Source: Variovorax sp. dw_308 (GTDB lineage Bacteria; Pseudomonadota; Gammaproteobacteria; Burkholderiales; Burkholderiaceae_C). From it: a stretch of DNA of 39,440 bases. Positions 10,525 to 18,975 of this stretch are shown one piece after another (positions within the stretch are counted from its first letter, which is position 1; each line of letters opens with the position of its first letter). The notes beneath the pieces were generated by a model. The model searched no databases and was not told the DNA's origin. It saw only the letters and a list, made by a program, of their open reading frames with translations. The translations under genes were made by a program, and so were the position numbers. The DNA lies in the NCBI RefSeq assembly GCF_019207085.1, contig NZ_JAATOM010000038.1:1-39440 (forward strand), given 5' to 3'.

Positions 10525-11870
10525 GCGAAGCCGCTTCCGTCCTGCGCGGCCGCTGGGGCTATGCCAGCATCACCGACCACATCGCCGACCGCGTGCTGAC
10601 GCAGCCGCCGGGGCTGCTGTGGCGCCTCGGGTTCTGGGGCACCTTCTGCGGCATGCTGGCTTTCGTCGCGGCCACCGTGCACCTGATGCGAACGGGCGTG
10701 GGCATCTGGGGCATCAACATCCCGGTCGGCTGGGGCTTTGCGATTGCCAATTGCGTCTGGTGGATCGGGATCGGCCATGCGGGCACCTTCATCTCGGCGG
10801 TGCTGTTGCTGCTGCGGCAGAAGTGGCGCACTTCCATCAACCGCTTTGCCGAGGCGATGACGCTCTTTGCGGCGACGATGGCCTCGATCTTTCCGCTGCT
10901 GCATCTGGGCCGCGCGTGGAAGGCCTACTGGCTCGCACCCTACCCGGACACGATGGGCCTGTGGCCGCAATGGCGCAGCCCGCTGGTGTGGGACTTCTTC
11001 GCGATCGCGACCTACATCATCGTGTCCTTCCTGTTCTGGTACCTGGGCATGATCCCGGACCTGGCGACGCTGCGTGACCGCGCGCGGGGCCGCGTGCGCC
11101 AATGGGTGTTCGCGCTGGCGGCTCTTGGCTGGCGTGGCGAGGTGCGTCAATGGATGCACCACGAGCGCCTCTATCTGCTGCTGGCCGGTCTCGCGACGCC
11201 GCTGGTGGTGTCGGTGCATTCGGTGGTGTCGCTCGACTTCGCCATCGGCAACACGCCGGGCTACCACTCGACCCTCTTCCCGCCCTACTTCGTGGCCGGC
11301 GCCCTGTTCTCGGGTTTTGCGATGGTGCTCACGCTGGCCATTCCGCTGCGGCGCGCCTTCGGCTTGCAGGACTTCATCACCGAGGTGCACCTGGACCACG
11401 CGGCCAAGGTGATGCTCGCCACCAGTTCGCTGGTCGCCTATGGCTACCTCTGCGAGGTCTTCATGGCCTTCTACAGTGGCGACCGCTACGACATCGCCAT
11501 GACCGTCGACCGCTGGACCGGCTTCTACGCGCCGGTCTACTGGGCCATGCTCGGCTTCAATGTGCTGGTGCCGCAGCTGTTGTGGTGGCGCCGGTGCCGC
11601 CGCAGCGCGCTGCTGCTCTTCGTGCTGAGCCTGGTGGTCAACCTCGGCATGTGGATGGAGCGCGTCCTGATCGTGGTGTCGAGCCTGCACCGCGACTACC
11701 TGCCGTCGGCGTGGGGCTACTTCATTCCCACGGCGTGGGACTGGACCTTTCTGTTCGGCTCGATCTGCACTTTCGCTTGGTTGTTCCTGGGCTTCATCCG
11801 CGTGCTGCCCGCGCTGTCGATGTCCGAGATGCGCGAACTCGCGCATGAAAAGCACGAGGCCGCGGCGTGA
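10521..11870 (+). CDS. actC: Alternative complex III subunit ActC (NrfD/PsrC-type quinol-binding membrane protein)
   Basis: A 449-residue polytopic membrane protein with about ten hydrophobic helices. Family features include GWGFAIANCVWWIGIGHAGT near residue 75 and the segment VSVHSVVSLDFAIGNTPGYH near 232. These match NrfD/PsrC-like quinol dehydrogenase subunits, in which the aspartate and histidine residues line the quinol site. In alternative complex III, ActC is the membrane subunit that sits under the ActB iron-sulfur domain and oxidises quinol. The stop codon overlaps the GTG of actD by 4 nt. A start farther upstream in another frame is discussed under the 21-codon bridging ORF. Confidence 0.93.
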   Translation: MSEAASVLRGRWGYASITDHIADRVLTQPPGLLWRLGFWGTFCGMLAFVAATVHLMRTGVGIWGINIPVGWGFAIANCVWWIGIGHAGTFISAVLLLLRQKWRTSINRFAEAMTLFAATMASIFPLLHLGRAWKAYWLAPYPDTMGLWPQWRSPLVWDFFAIATYIIVSFLFWYLGMIPDLATLRDRARGRVRQWVFALAALGWRGEVRQWMHHERLYLLLAGLATPLVVSVHSVVSLDFAIGNTPGYHSTLFPPYFVAGALFSGFAMVLTLAIPLRRAFGLQDFITEVHLDHAAKVMLATSSLVAYGYLCEVFMAFYSGDRYDIAMTVDRWTGFYAPVYWAMLGFNVLVPQLLWWRRCRRSALLLFVLSLVVNLGMWMERVLIVVSSLHRDYLPSAWGYFIPTAWDWTFLFGSICTFAWLFLGFIRVLPALSMSEMRELAHEKHEAAA

Positions 11871-12412
11871 CGACCGCGAGCGCGCACCTGCCTTGGGCCC
11901 TGGCCGCCGAGTTCGCAGGCGCCGATGCCCTGCTGGCTGCGGCCCGTGCGGCGCGTGCGGCCGGGTATCGGCATGCGGAGGCCTATGCGCCCTTTGCCGT
12001 CGAGGGCCTGCCCGAGGCCCTGGGGCTGCGATCACGCGGCGTCGCGGGCGCCTGCCTGATCGGCGCGATGCTGGGTGCGCTGGGCGGCTTCTTCATGCAG
12101 TGGTACGCGGTGGCGGTGTCTTACCCCATAGACATCGGCGGGCGGCCCACGTTCAGCTGGCCGATGTTCGTGCCGGTGAGCTTTTCGCTGGCTGTCCTGT
12201 GCAGCGCTTTTGCAGGCGTCGGCATGATGCTCTGGCGCGCCGGCATGCCGCGCCTCTATCACCCGATCTTCAACATGCCGGACTTCGATCTGGCCACGCG
12301 CAACCGCTTCTTCCTGGCGCTGCGCAGCGACGATCCCGCATTCGATGCGCAGGCAACCCGGGCGCTGCTGCTGCGGCTCGCGCCGATGCGGATCTGCGAG
12401 GTCTTCCCGTGA
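11867..12412 (+). CDS. actD: Alternative complex III subunit ActD (DUF3341)
   Basis: A 181-residue protein with the DUF3341/ActD layout: a soluble N-terminal part containing GYRHAEAYAPFAVEGLPEAL, then two transmembrane helices. These are residues ~63-82 (ACLIGAMLGALGGFFMQW) and ~102-126 (FSLAVLCSAFAGVGMMLW). The C-terminal tail carries RLYHPIFNMPDF, also conserved in this family. In solved ACIII structures ActD is a structural subunit with no cofactor, bridging the membrane and cytochrome parts. A GTG start overlapping the actC stop (GTGA) is chosen because it keeps the coupling pattern and the conserved N-terminus. Its stop overlaps actE. Confidence 0.9.
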   Translation: MTTASAHLPWALAAEFAGADALLAAARAARAAGYRHAEAYAPFAVEGLPEALGLRSRGVAGACLIGAMLGALGGFFMQWYAVAVSYPIDIGGRPTFSWPMFVPVSFSLAVLCSAFAGVGMMLWRAGMPRLYHPIFNMPDFDLATRNRFFLALRSDDPAFDAQATRALLLRLAPMRICEVFP

Positions 12413-13068
12413 AGCCGCGGGTGCCATGCGTGATGCTGGGCCTGCTGGTGGCGGTGGGCCTCGCCGCCTGCGACCGCTCGCGTTTCGACATGCTCACGCA
12501 GCCCAGGCTCGGCCCCGATGCGTCCAGCCCCTTGTTCGACGACCGCAAGGCCACGCGTGCGCCGCCGCCCGGCACTGTGGCGCATGCGATGGGCGATGCG
12601 GCACTGGTCAGCGGCGGTCGCAACGGCACGCAAGCCCTGCGTGCGCGCGACGAGGCCGAGGCCCGCGAGGCGCTGCCCGACCGCCCGCCCCGCGCCTTGA
12701 TGCTGCGCGGGCAGGAGCGCTATGGAATCTATTGCATGCCCTGCCACAGCCCGGTCGGCGACGGCGACGGCCCGGTGGTGCGGCGCGGCTTTCCGGCACC
12801 GCCCTCCCTGCATGAGGAGCGCTTGCGCGCCGTGAGCGACCACCACATCTACGACGTGATCTCGCAGGGCTTCGGCATCATGTACCCATTCGCTGACCGT
12901 ATCGAGCCGGAGGACCGCTGGGCCATCGTCGCCTTCGTGCGTGCGCTGCAATTGAGCCGGCATGCGCCGATGGCCGAGCTGGCGCTGGCGCCCCAGCCTC
13001 CCACGGGGGCCAGTGGCGCCGCGCAATGGCACGCGGTTGTGCCACCTGTGGCGGAGACGACGCGATGA
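12409..13068 (+). CDS. actE: Alternative complex III subunit ActE, monoheme cytochrome c lipoprotein
   Basis: The 219-residue protein begins with a lipoprotein signal peptide (MLGLLVAVGLAAC; lipidated cysteine at ~21). It has a single heme motif, CMPCH, near residue 110, and GFGIMYPFADRI supplies the likely methionine ligand. WAIVAFVRALQLS is the C-terminal helix of a class I cytochrome c fold. ActE is the mobile or exit heme subunit of alternative complex III, passing electrons to the next cytochrome or straight to the oxidase. A GTG start (GTGA overlapping the actD stop) gives the correct signal peptide, although the frame is open much farther upstream. The stop overlaps the actF start by 4 nt. 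Confidence 0.9.
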   Translation: MKPRVPCVMLGLLVAVGLAACDRSRFDMLTQPRLGPDASSPLFDDRKATRAPPPGTVAHAMGDAALVSGGRNGTQALRARDEAEAREALPDRPPRALMLRGQERYGIYCMPCHSPVGDGDGPVVRRGFPAPPSLHEERLRAVSDHHIYDVISQGFGIMYPFADRIEPEDRWAIVAFVRALQLSRHAPMAELALAPQPPTGASGAAQWHAVVPPVAETTR

Positions 13069-14156
13069 CTGCGACCCTCCGTTTCGCCCGGCCCGTCGCG
13101 CAGCTGGACGTCGTGGGCGTACTGCTGCTCGCCATCGCACTGGCCTGCGGCGGATGGGCCGCGCCGCGCGTGATGCTGGCTTGCTGGCTCGCCGCGTGGT
13201 GGTGTGCGCTGGGGCTGGTGATGGGGACCTGCATGACGCTGTGGATCCACGCGCTGACGGGCGGTCGCTGGGGCGCGTCCTTGCGCTCTGCGGCGGCGCT
13301 GCTTGTGCGCCGGCGCATGGTCCTGCTGCCACTGTTCATCCCGGTTGTGCTGGGCCTGCGCGTGCTCTATCCGTGGGCTGCCGCGGACGGCCACGCCTTC
13401 GACGCGCTCGACGTGCCGGCCTTCTCGCGGGTGTGGTTCAGCCTGCCGGCGGTGGCGTGCCGCGGCATCGTCTATGCCATCGCGTGGTACTGGCTCGCCG
13501 CCAGCGCGCTTCAACCAGCGATCTCGCGCTCGCAGGCTGCGCGGGGGCTGATCGTCCATGGGTTGCTGGGTTCGCTGGCCTCGGTCGACCTGCTGATGAC
13601 GCTGGTGCCCGGTTGGCGCAGCACCGGCTTCCCCTTGCTTGTGCTGGTGTCGCAGGCACTCGGCGGCGCCTGCGCGCTGGTCGCGTGGACGGCGTTCCGG
13701 CGGCCGGGACTGCTGTCCGTCGAGGTCGCACCGCGCGTGCCACTGGCGCGCGACCTGGGCAACCTGCTGTGGATGCTCGTGATGGTCTGGGGGTACCTCG
13801 GCTTCATGCAGTTCCTGGTGATCTGGGCCGAGAACCTGCCGCAGGAGATCAACTGGTTCGTGCCGCGCCTGCAGACCGGCTGGCATGCGGTGGGCATGGT
13901 GCTGGTGGCCACGCAGCTGGCACTGCCGCTGGGGGCGCTGCTGTTCCGGCGAATCAAGGACCGGGCCGTGGGGCTGGGTGCCGTGGCGATCGTGGCACTC
14001 GCGGCACACGCACTGGACACCGTGTGGGTCATCGTGCCCTCGGTCGATGCCCACGCGCTGGCCACCTGGTGGCTTGCGCCCCTGTGCATGGCGGGCATGG
14101 GCCTCGTGATGTTCTCGCCGATGCTGGCGACGGAGGACCGGCATGTCCGCGCTTGA
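13065..14156 (+). CDS. actF: Alternative complex III subunit ActF (polytopic membrane protein)
   Basis: A 363-residue hydrophobic protein with roughly ten transmembrane helices and the motif WAENLPQEINWFVPR near residue 264. That segment is characteristic of ActF, which is distantly related to ActC and lies beside it in the complex. ActF is thought to contribute a proton path or structural support rather than a metal centre, and no heme or cysteine cluster is present. The ATG at 13065 overlaps the actE stop. The frame is open a little upstream, but that part has no homology. The 3' end overlaps the next small gene by 14 nt. Confidence 0.9.
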   Translation: MTATLRFARPVAQLDVVGVLLLAIALACGGWAAPRVMLACWLAAWWCALGLVMGTCMTLWIHALTGGRWGASLRSAAALLVRRRMVLLPLFIPVVLGLRVLYPWAAADGHAFDALDVPAFSRVWFSLPAVACRGIVYAIAWYWLAASALQPAISRSQAARGLIVHGLLGSLASVDLLMTLVPGWRSTGFPLLVLVSQALGGACALVAWTAFRRPGLLSVEVAPRVPLARDLGNLLWMLVMVWGYLGFMQFLVIWAENLPQEINWFVPRLQTGWHAVGMVLVATQLALPLGALLFRRIKDRAVGLGAVAIVALAAHALDTVWVIVPSVDAHALATWWLAPLCMAGMGLVMFSPMLATEDRHVRA

Positions 14157-14490
14157 CTCGGCGCCCCGCCGCGCAGTGGCCGCACTGTGTGGTTTGCTCG
14201 TGCTCGCCGGCTTGGCCGTTGCCTGCGTGATGTGGCTGCTGCACCCGATGCGCGGCACTGCCACGGGCGACGCGCCGGTGCGCGACGATGCCTCGCAGCC
14301 TGCCCTGCAGAGCGCACCGCAGCTCGACCTGGCCAGCTACCGCGCGCAGAAGCAACGCGAGCTGGACAACACCGGCCCGGTGCCCGGTGAACCGGGCTAC
14401 GCGCGCATACCCTTGGCGCAGGCGATGGACCTCATCGCCGCGCGCGGTTTGCGTGCTGCGTCATCGGCGGACGCAAAGGCCAGGCCATGA
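14143..14490 (+). CDS. Small single-span membrane protein between actF and sco (unknown function)
   Basis: A 115-residue protein with one N-terminal transmembrane helix (residues ~13-33) and a soluble, presumably periplasmic tail. The tail contains LDLASYRAQKQRELDNTG and RIPLAQAMDLIAARG. It has no cysteine or heme motif in the tail. I do not recognise a named family. The tail recalls hypothetical proteins found beside SCO genes in respiratory clusters, but that is memory of style rather than a search. It overlaps actF by 14 nt and the SCO gene by 4 nt, so it is expressed with both. Candidate roles are an accessory ACIII subunit or an assembly factor for the ACIII-oxidase supercomplex. Confidence 0.7.
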   Translation: MSALDSAPRRAVAALCGLLVLAGLAVACVMWLLHPMRGTATGDAPVRDDASQPALQSAPQLDLASYRAQKQRELDNTGPVPGEPGYARIPLAQAMDLIAARGLRAASSADAKARP

Positions 14491-15299
14491 GGCGCGCCAT
14501 GGGGATCGCGATGGTGCTTCTGGCGTCCTGTCTGCATGCCGCGCCGCTGACCCTGCCTGCGCCGCCCGACGTTGCCCTCGCGCAGCACCTCGGCACGCTG
14601 CTGCCACTGGAGCTCGCCGTCACCGACAGCGACGGCATGCCGACTTCGCTGCGCGAAGCCTTCGGCACCGGCCGCGCCGTCGTGCTCGTGCCCGGTTACT
14701 ACACCTGCGCCCGACTCTGCGGCCTCGTGATGCAGGGCGTGCTGGAAGGCCTGGCCGACAGCGGACTGCCGCCATCGACGTACCGCGTCATCGGTTTCAG
14801 CATCGACCCGGCCGACACCCCGGCGAGCGCACGTCTGCGCGCCACCGACTATCGCGACTACGCCGCTGTCGTGGCGCAACGCCACGGCGCCGGTGCGCCG
14901 GTCATCGGCGTCGACCTGTTCACCGCGAGCAGCGATGTCTCTGCACGCCTCACCCACGCGCTCGGTTACGCCGTGCAGCCGACCCAAGGCGCCACCGACC
15001 CGCTAGCCCACAGCGCCGCCGTCATTGTGGCCACACCCGACGGGCGCATCGCCCGTTACTTCCCCGGCGTGCGCTTCGACGCCCGCGACCTGCGCGAGGC
15101 CATCGTCCAGGCCAATGAAGGCCGCGTGGGCAGCGCGACGGAACGCATCGCCTTGCTGTGCGGCCACTACGACCCGGTTACCGGCCGCTACAGCGTGGCC
15201 GTGATGACGTGGCTGCGCCTGCTCGGCACTGTCGGTGCGGGCGCGCTGGCCCTCTGGATCTGGCGTCGCCGACGCGCCCCGCACGAGGCCGCTCCATGA
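14487..15299 (+). CDS. SCO1/SenC/PrrC family copper chaperone for cytochrome oxidase
   Basis: A 270-residue thioredoxin-fold protein with a signal peptide (residues 1-18). Its copper motif is YTCARLCG (CxxxC) near residues 73-77, and a conserved histidine lies in DPLAHSAAVIV near residue 176. Together these are the Cu-binding ligands of SCO proteins. SCO proteins deliver copper to, or reduce cysteines of, the CuA centre in oxidase subunit II, which is the next gene. A second hydrophobic segment at the C-terminus (~242-260) followed by arginines would anchor it with the thioredoxin domain in the periplasm, unlike the usual N-terminal anchor. The start and stop codons each overlap the neighbours by 4 nt. 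Confidence 0.9.
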   Translation: MRRAMGIAMVLLASCLHAAPLTLPAPPDVALAQHLGTLLPLELAVTDSDGMPTSLREAFGTGRAVVLVPGYYTCARLCGLVMQGVLEGLADSGLPPSTYRVIGFSIDPADTPASARLRATDYRDYAAVVAQRHGAGAPVIGVDLFTASSDVSARLTHALGYAVQPTQGATDPLAHSAAVIVATPDGRIARYFPGVRFDARDLREAIVQANEGRVGSATERIALLCGHYDPVTGRYSVAVMTWLRLLGTVGAGALALWIWRRRRAPHEAAP

Positions 15300-16273
15300 A
15301 CGGCCAGCCCGCGCGCCTGGCCGATCCCGGCCTGCATCTTTTCAACGCGGCCTCGTCGGCGGCCGACGCCACCGACAAGCTGTTCGTCGCCATGCTGCTC
15401 CTGTGCGGCGTGATGGCCGTGCTGCTGGCGGGCCTGATCCTCTGGATGTGCATCCGCTATCGCGCCGGCGCGAAGGTGGACCGCAGCAATGCCCCCAATG
15501 ACGCCGGCGGCCTCGAAGCCGCGTGGACCATCGTGCCCCTGCTTCTCTTTCTCGGCATCTTCGCGTGGGCCGCACGGGACTTCCTCGCCGAGCACCGCGC
15601 GCCGCCCGACGCCCTGCCGATCCACGTGGTGGGCAAACAATGGATGTGGAAGCTCGAACATGGCAACGGTCGGCGCGAGATCAACGAACTGCACGTGCCA
15701 CAGGGCCAGCCGGTCGAACTCATCCTGGCCTCGGAGGACGCGATCCACAGCTTCTACGTGCCGGCCTTCCGCCTGAAGCAGGACGCCGTGCCCGGCCGCC
15801 TCACGCACCTGTGGTTCACGGCGATCCGGGTGGGCGAGTTCCGCCTCTTCTGCTCCGAGTTCTGCGGCAGCGAGCATGCCGGCATGGTGGGCAAGGTCAC
15901 GGTGATGCCTGCCGCCGAGTACGCCCGCTGGCTCGACGCCGGCCCGGCCGAACCGGGCATGGTGCAGCAGGGCTTCGCGCTCTACCGCAGCAGCGGATGC
16001 AGCGGCTGCCACGAGGCAGGCTCGACCGTGCACGCGCCGCTGCTCCAAGGCCTCTATGGCCGCACGGTTGCCTTGCAGGACGGCCGCAGCGTGACCGCCG
16101 ACGACAACTACCTGCGCGACTCGATCGTCCTGCCCGCGCGCGACGTGGTCGCCGGCTTTGCGCCTGTGATGCCCAGCTATGCCGGGCAGTTCAGCGAGGA
16201 GCAGCTGCAACAACTGGTCGCGTACTTGCGGGCGGGTGCGCCACCGGCCAACGCTCCGGAGCAGCCGAAATGA
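15296..16273 (+). CDS. coxB: Cytochrome c oxidase subunit II with C-terminal cytochrome c domain (caa3 type)
   Basis: A 325-residue protein with two N-terminal transmembrane helices (~31-57 and ~75-95). A cupredoxin domain follows, with the binuclear CuA ligands in CSEFCGSEHAGM (~190-201) and an upstream histidine in AIHSFYVPAF. After it comes a fused class I cytochrome c with CSGCH near residue 238 and a methionine in VMPSYAGQF. The fused cytochrome marks a caa3-type enzyme that can accept electrons directly from alternative complex III. KQWMWKLEH is the conserved aromatic region for electron entry. The ATG overlaps the SCO stop by 4 nt, and coxA follows after 28 nt. Confidence 0.95.
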   Translation: MNGQPARLADPGLHLFNAASSAADATDKLFVAMLLLCGVMAVLLAGLILWMCIRYRAGAKVDRSNAPNDAGGLEAAWTIVPLLLFLGIFAWAARDFLAEHRAPPDALPIHVVGKQWMWKLEHGNGRREINELHVPQGQPVELILASEDAIHSFYVPAFRLKQDAVPGRLTHLWFTAIRVGEFRLFCSEFCGSEHAGMVGKVTVMPAAEYARWLDAGPAEPGMVQQGFALYRSSGCSGCHEAGSTVHAPLLQGLYGRTVALQDGRSVTADDNYLRDSIVLPARDVVAGFAPVMPSYAGQFSEEQLQQLVAYLRAGAPPANAPEQPK

Positions 16274-16301
16274 AGCGCCCGGTCACCACGCGCGGAGCGC
16301 C

Positions 16302-17906
16302 ATGACGATGAACAGCTACCTCACCGACGGCCTCACGCTGCGCTCGTGGCTCACCACCCACGACCACAAGCGCATCGCCATCCTCTACGCGGTGGCGATC
16401 ACCTTCTTCTTTTTCATCGGTGGCGCCGCCGCCACGCTGATCCGCCTGCAACTGGCCACGCCCACCGGCACCCTCATGGGCGCCGACAGCTACAACAAGG
16501 TCTTCACGGCCCACGGGGTCGTGATGGTCTGGTTGTTCCTGATCCCGTCGATCCCGTCGGTGATGGGCAACTTCCTGCTGCCGCTGATGATCGGCGCGCG
16601 CGACCTCGCGTTGCCGCGCATCAACCTGCTGAGCTGGTACCTCTACATCATCGGTGGCGTCATCACGCTGCTGGCCCTCTTCTTCGGTGGCGTCGACACG
16701 GGCTGGACCTTCTACACACCCTACGCCACGATGTTCTCCAACGGCTACGTCGTGCTCACGCTGGTCGGCATCTTCATCACCGGCTTCTCGTCGATCGCCA
16801 CCGGGCTCAACTTCATCGTCACGGTGCACACCATGCGCGTCGCCGGCATGGGCTGGTTCAAGCTGCCGCTCTTCGTCTGGGCCATGTATGCGACCAGCGT
16901 CATCCTTGTGCTGGCCACGCCGGTGCTGGCGATCACGACCGTGCTGGTGGTGGCCGAGCGGCTGTTCCAGGTGGGCGTGTTCGACCCGGCCCATGGCGGC
17001 GACCCGCTGCTGTTCCAGCACCTGTTCTGGTTCTACTCGCACCCGGCCGTCTACATCATGGTGCTGCCTGCCATGGGCGTGGTCAGCGAGATCATTCCGT
17101 GCTTCGCCCGTCGGCGCATCTTCGGCTACCGGCTGATGGCGTATGCGATGCTGGCCATCGCGGGCTTCGGCTTCCTCGTGTGGGGGCACCACATGTTCGT
17201 GAGCGGACAGTCGGTGGCGGCCAGCCTGGTGTTCTCGCTGCTGAGCTTCATGGTGGCCGTGCCCTCGGCCATCAAGGTCTTCAACTGGACCGCGACGCTC
17301 TACAAGGGCTCGATCCGCTTCGACGCGCCGATGCTCTACGCCCTGGGCTTCGTCGGGCTGTTCACCATCGGCGGGCTCACGGGGCTATTTCTCGCCTCGC
17401 TGCCCCTGGACGTGCACCTGACCGACACCTACTTCGTGGTCGCGCACTTCCACTACATCATGGTGGGCGGGGCGGTGATGGCGTACTTCGGTGCGCTGCA
17501 CTTCTGGTGGCCCAAGGTCACCGGGCGCACTTACCACGAGCTGTGGGCGCGCATCGCGGCGGTGCTGGTTTTCGTCGGGTTCAACCTCACCTTCTTCCCG
17601 CAGTATCTGCTCGGCGTGATGGGCATGCCGCGGCGCTACCATGCCTATCCGCCCGAGTTCCAGGTGCTCAACGTGATGTCCTCGGCCGGCGCGGGCGTGC
17701 TCGCTATCGGCTACCTGCTGCCCATCTTCTATCTCGCGTGGTCGCTGCGGCGTGGCGAGCGGGCCGGCGGCAATCCGTGGGACGCGCGCGGGCTCGAATG
17801 GCAGACCCCATCGCCGCCGCCCACCGACAACTTCGAGATGCCACCGCATCCGCCGGGCGAAGCCTACGACTACACGCCGCCATCGAGCGCGGAGGTGGCG
17901 CGGTGA
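16302..17906 (+). CDS. coxA: Cytochrome c oxidase subunit I (heme-copper oxidase, A2-type YSHPxV motif)
   Basis: The 534-residue protein has about 12 transmembrane helices and all heme-copper ligands. The low-spin heme ligands are H71 (AHGVVMVW) and H384; CuB ligands are H247, H296 and H297; the high-spin heme ligand is H382 (VVAHFHYIMVGG). Y251 in HPAVY is the tyrosine crosslinked to the CuB histidine in this family. The usual D-channel glutamate of HPEV is replaced: the sequence reads YSHPAV, the signature of type A2 oxidases such as that of Rhodothermus marinus, where Tyr-Ser takes over. The K-channel region, IKVFNWTATLYKG, is present. It catalyses oxygen reduction with proton pumping. The stop overlaps the GTG of the next gene. 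Confidence 0.96.
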   Translation: MTMNSYLTDGLTLRSWLTTHDHKRIAILYAVAITFFFFIGGAAATLIRLQLATPTGTLMGADSYNKVFTAHGVVMVWLFLIPSIPSVMGNFLLPLMIGARDLALPRINLLSWYLYIIGGVITLLALFFGGVDTGWTFYTPYATMFSNGYVVLTLVGIFITGFSSIATGLNFIVTVHTMRVAGMGWFKLPLFVWAMYATSVILVLATPVLAITTVLVVAERLFQVGVFDPAHGGDPLLFQHLFWFYSHPAVYIMVLPAMGVVSEIIPCFARRRIFGYRLMAYAMLAIAGFGFLVWGHHMFVSGQSVAASLVFSLLSFMVAVPSAIKVFNWTATLYKGSIRFDAPMLYALGFVGLFTIGGLTGLFLASLPLDVHLTDTYFVVAHFHYIMVGGAVMAYFGALHFWWPKVTGRTYHELWARIAAVLVFVGFNLTFFPQYLLGVMGMPRRYHAYPPEFQVLNVMSSAGAGVLAIGYLLPIFYLAWSLRRGERAGGNPWDARGLEWQTPSPPPTDNFEMPPHPPGEAYDYTPPSSAEVAR

Positions 17907-18529
17907 ACACCCTGGCCCGTGAAGCGCCGATCTCTCCAGAAGCGCCGCAGCGTGAGGCGATGGGCATGTGGGTCTTCATCGCGAGCGAGATGCTGTTCTT
18001 CGGCGCGCTGGGCGTGACCTACGCCTACGGCCGCGTGCTGTGGCCCGAGGGCTTCGCCGCCGCGAGCCGCCACACCGACGTGGTGCTGGGCACGCTCAAC
18101 ACCGCGCTTTTACTCACCAGCAGCCTGTGCGTTGCGCTGGCGGCCGAGGCGCCACGGCGCATCGCGGCACGCCTGCTGGCCGCCACCGCGTTGCTGGGCG
18201 TGGTGTTCCTCGCCATCAAGGGCATCGAGTACCGCCATGAATGGCAGGAGGGCCTGTTCCCCGGGCCGGCATTTCAGCTCGGCGAGGGCGAAGCCGTCCC
18301 GCAAGGTGCGCAGCTCTTCTTCGCCTTCTACTTTGTCGCCACCGGCCTGCATGCCTTGCACGTCAGCGGTGGCATCGGATGGATGGGCGTGCTCGCATGG
18401 GGGCGCTCGAAAGGACGCGCATGGGCCAACGACGACGTGGTGCACGTGGCCGGGCTGTACTGGCACTTCGTCGACGTGGTGTGGATCCTGTTGTACCCGG
18501 CGCTCTACCTTGTGAGCCGGCATTCATGA
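17903..18529 (+). CDS. coxC: Cytochrome c oxidase subunit III
   Basis: A 208-residue membrane protein with about five helices, the shorter form of subunit III common with caa3 and bo3 oxidases. Motifs include MGMWVFIASEMLFFGALGVTYA near the start, the central GIEYRHEWQEG loop, and HALHVSGGIGWMGVLAW with WHFVDVVWILLYPALYL at the C-terminus. These match the COX3 family, which stabilises subunit I and supports proton uptake. A GTG start overlapping the coxA stop (GTGA) gives the expected N-terminus. The ATG of the next gene overlaps its stop by 4 nt. Confidence 0.93.
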   Translation: MNTLAREAPISPEAPQREAMGMWVFIASEMLFFGALGVTYAYGRVLWPEGFAAASRHTDVVLGTLNTALLLTSSLCVALAAEAPRRIAARLLAATALLGVVFLAIKGIEYRHEWQEGLFPGPAFQLGEGEAVPQGAQLFFAFYFVATGLHALHVSGGIGWMGVLAWGRSKGRAWANDDVVHVAGLYWHFVDVVWILLYPALYLVSRHS

Positions 18530-18942
18530 ACGCCAATGGAACATCGAGCGACTTCAGGCGTGCCGCGCGGCGTCTGTTGGGGGTGTGGCTCGCCCTGTTG
18601 CTGCTGCTTGCGGCGAGCCTGGGCAGCGCCTACCTGCGCCTGGGCGTGTTCAACACGGTCGCCAGCTATGGCATCGCCTTGATCAAGATCGCCCTGGTCG
18701 TGGCCATCTTCATGCGCTGGCGGCGCGCCGATGGCTGGAGCCGCGCGGCGGGCTTCGCGGCCGCCTGCGCGCTCATGCTCCTCGCTGGCCTGACATGGTT
18801 CGAAAGCCGCACGCGCGAGCCTGCATCCGTGCCATGGCAAGCACCCGAACAACTGCCCCCGCTGCGCGCAGGCTCCGCCGCGTTGCACGACGGAAACATG
18901 ACGCGGCAGCTTCCTACGCCGCCTGCAAAGGCTGGTCCCTAA
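18526..18942 (+). CDS. coxD: Cytochrome c oxidase subunit IV-like small membrane protein
   Basis: The 138-residue protein has three hydrophobic helices at ~17-37, ~45-65 and ~72-90 and a proline-rich C-terminal tail. The segment YGIALIKIALVVAIFMRWR carries the lysine-containing helix typical of prokaryotic COX4 subunits. Its position directly after subunit III, with a 4-nt overlap, fits the order II-I-III-IV. In caa3 and bo3 oxidases this subunit aids assembly. Family assignment rests on topology, this helix and context rather than on long sequence identity. A 33-nt gap then separates the oxidase block from the dehydrogenase trio. Confidence 0.8.
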   Translation: MNANGTSSDFRRAARRLLGVWLALLLLLAASLGSAYLRLGVFNTVASYGIALIKIALVVAIFMRWRRADGWSRAAGFAAACALMLLAGLTWFESRTREPASVPWQAPEQLPPLRAGSAALHDGNMTRQLPTPPAKAGP

Positions 18943-18975
18943 AGTTCACGATGAAACAGCCCGAAGGGCACGACC

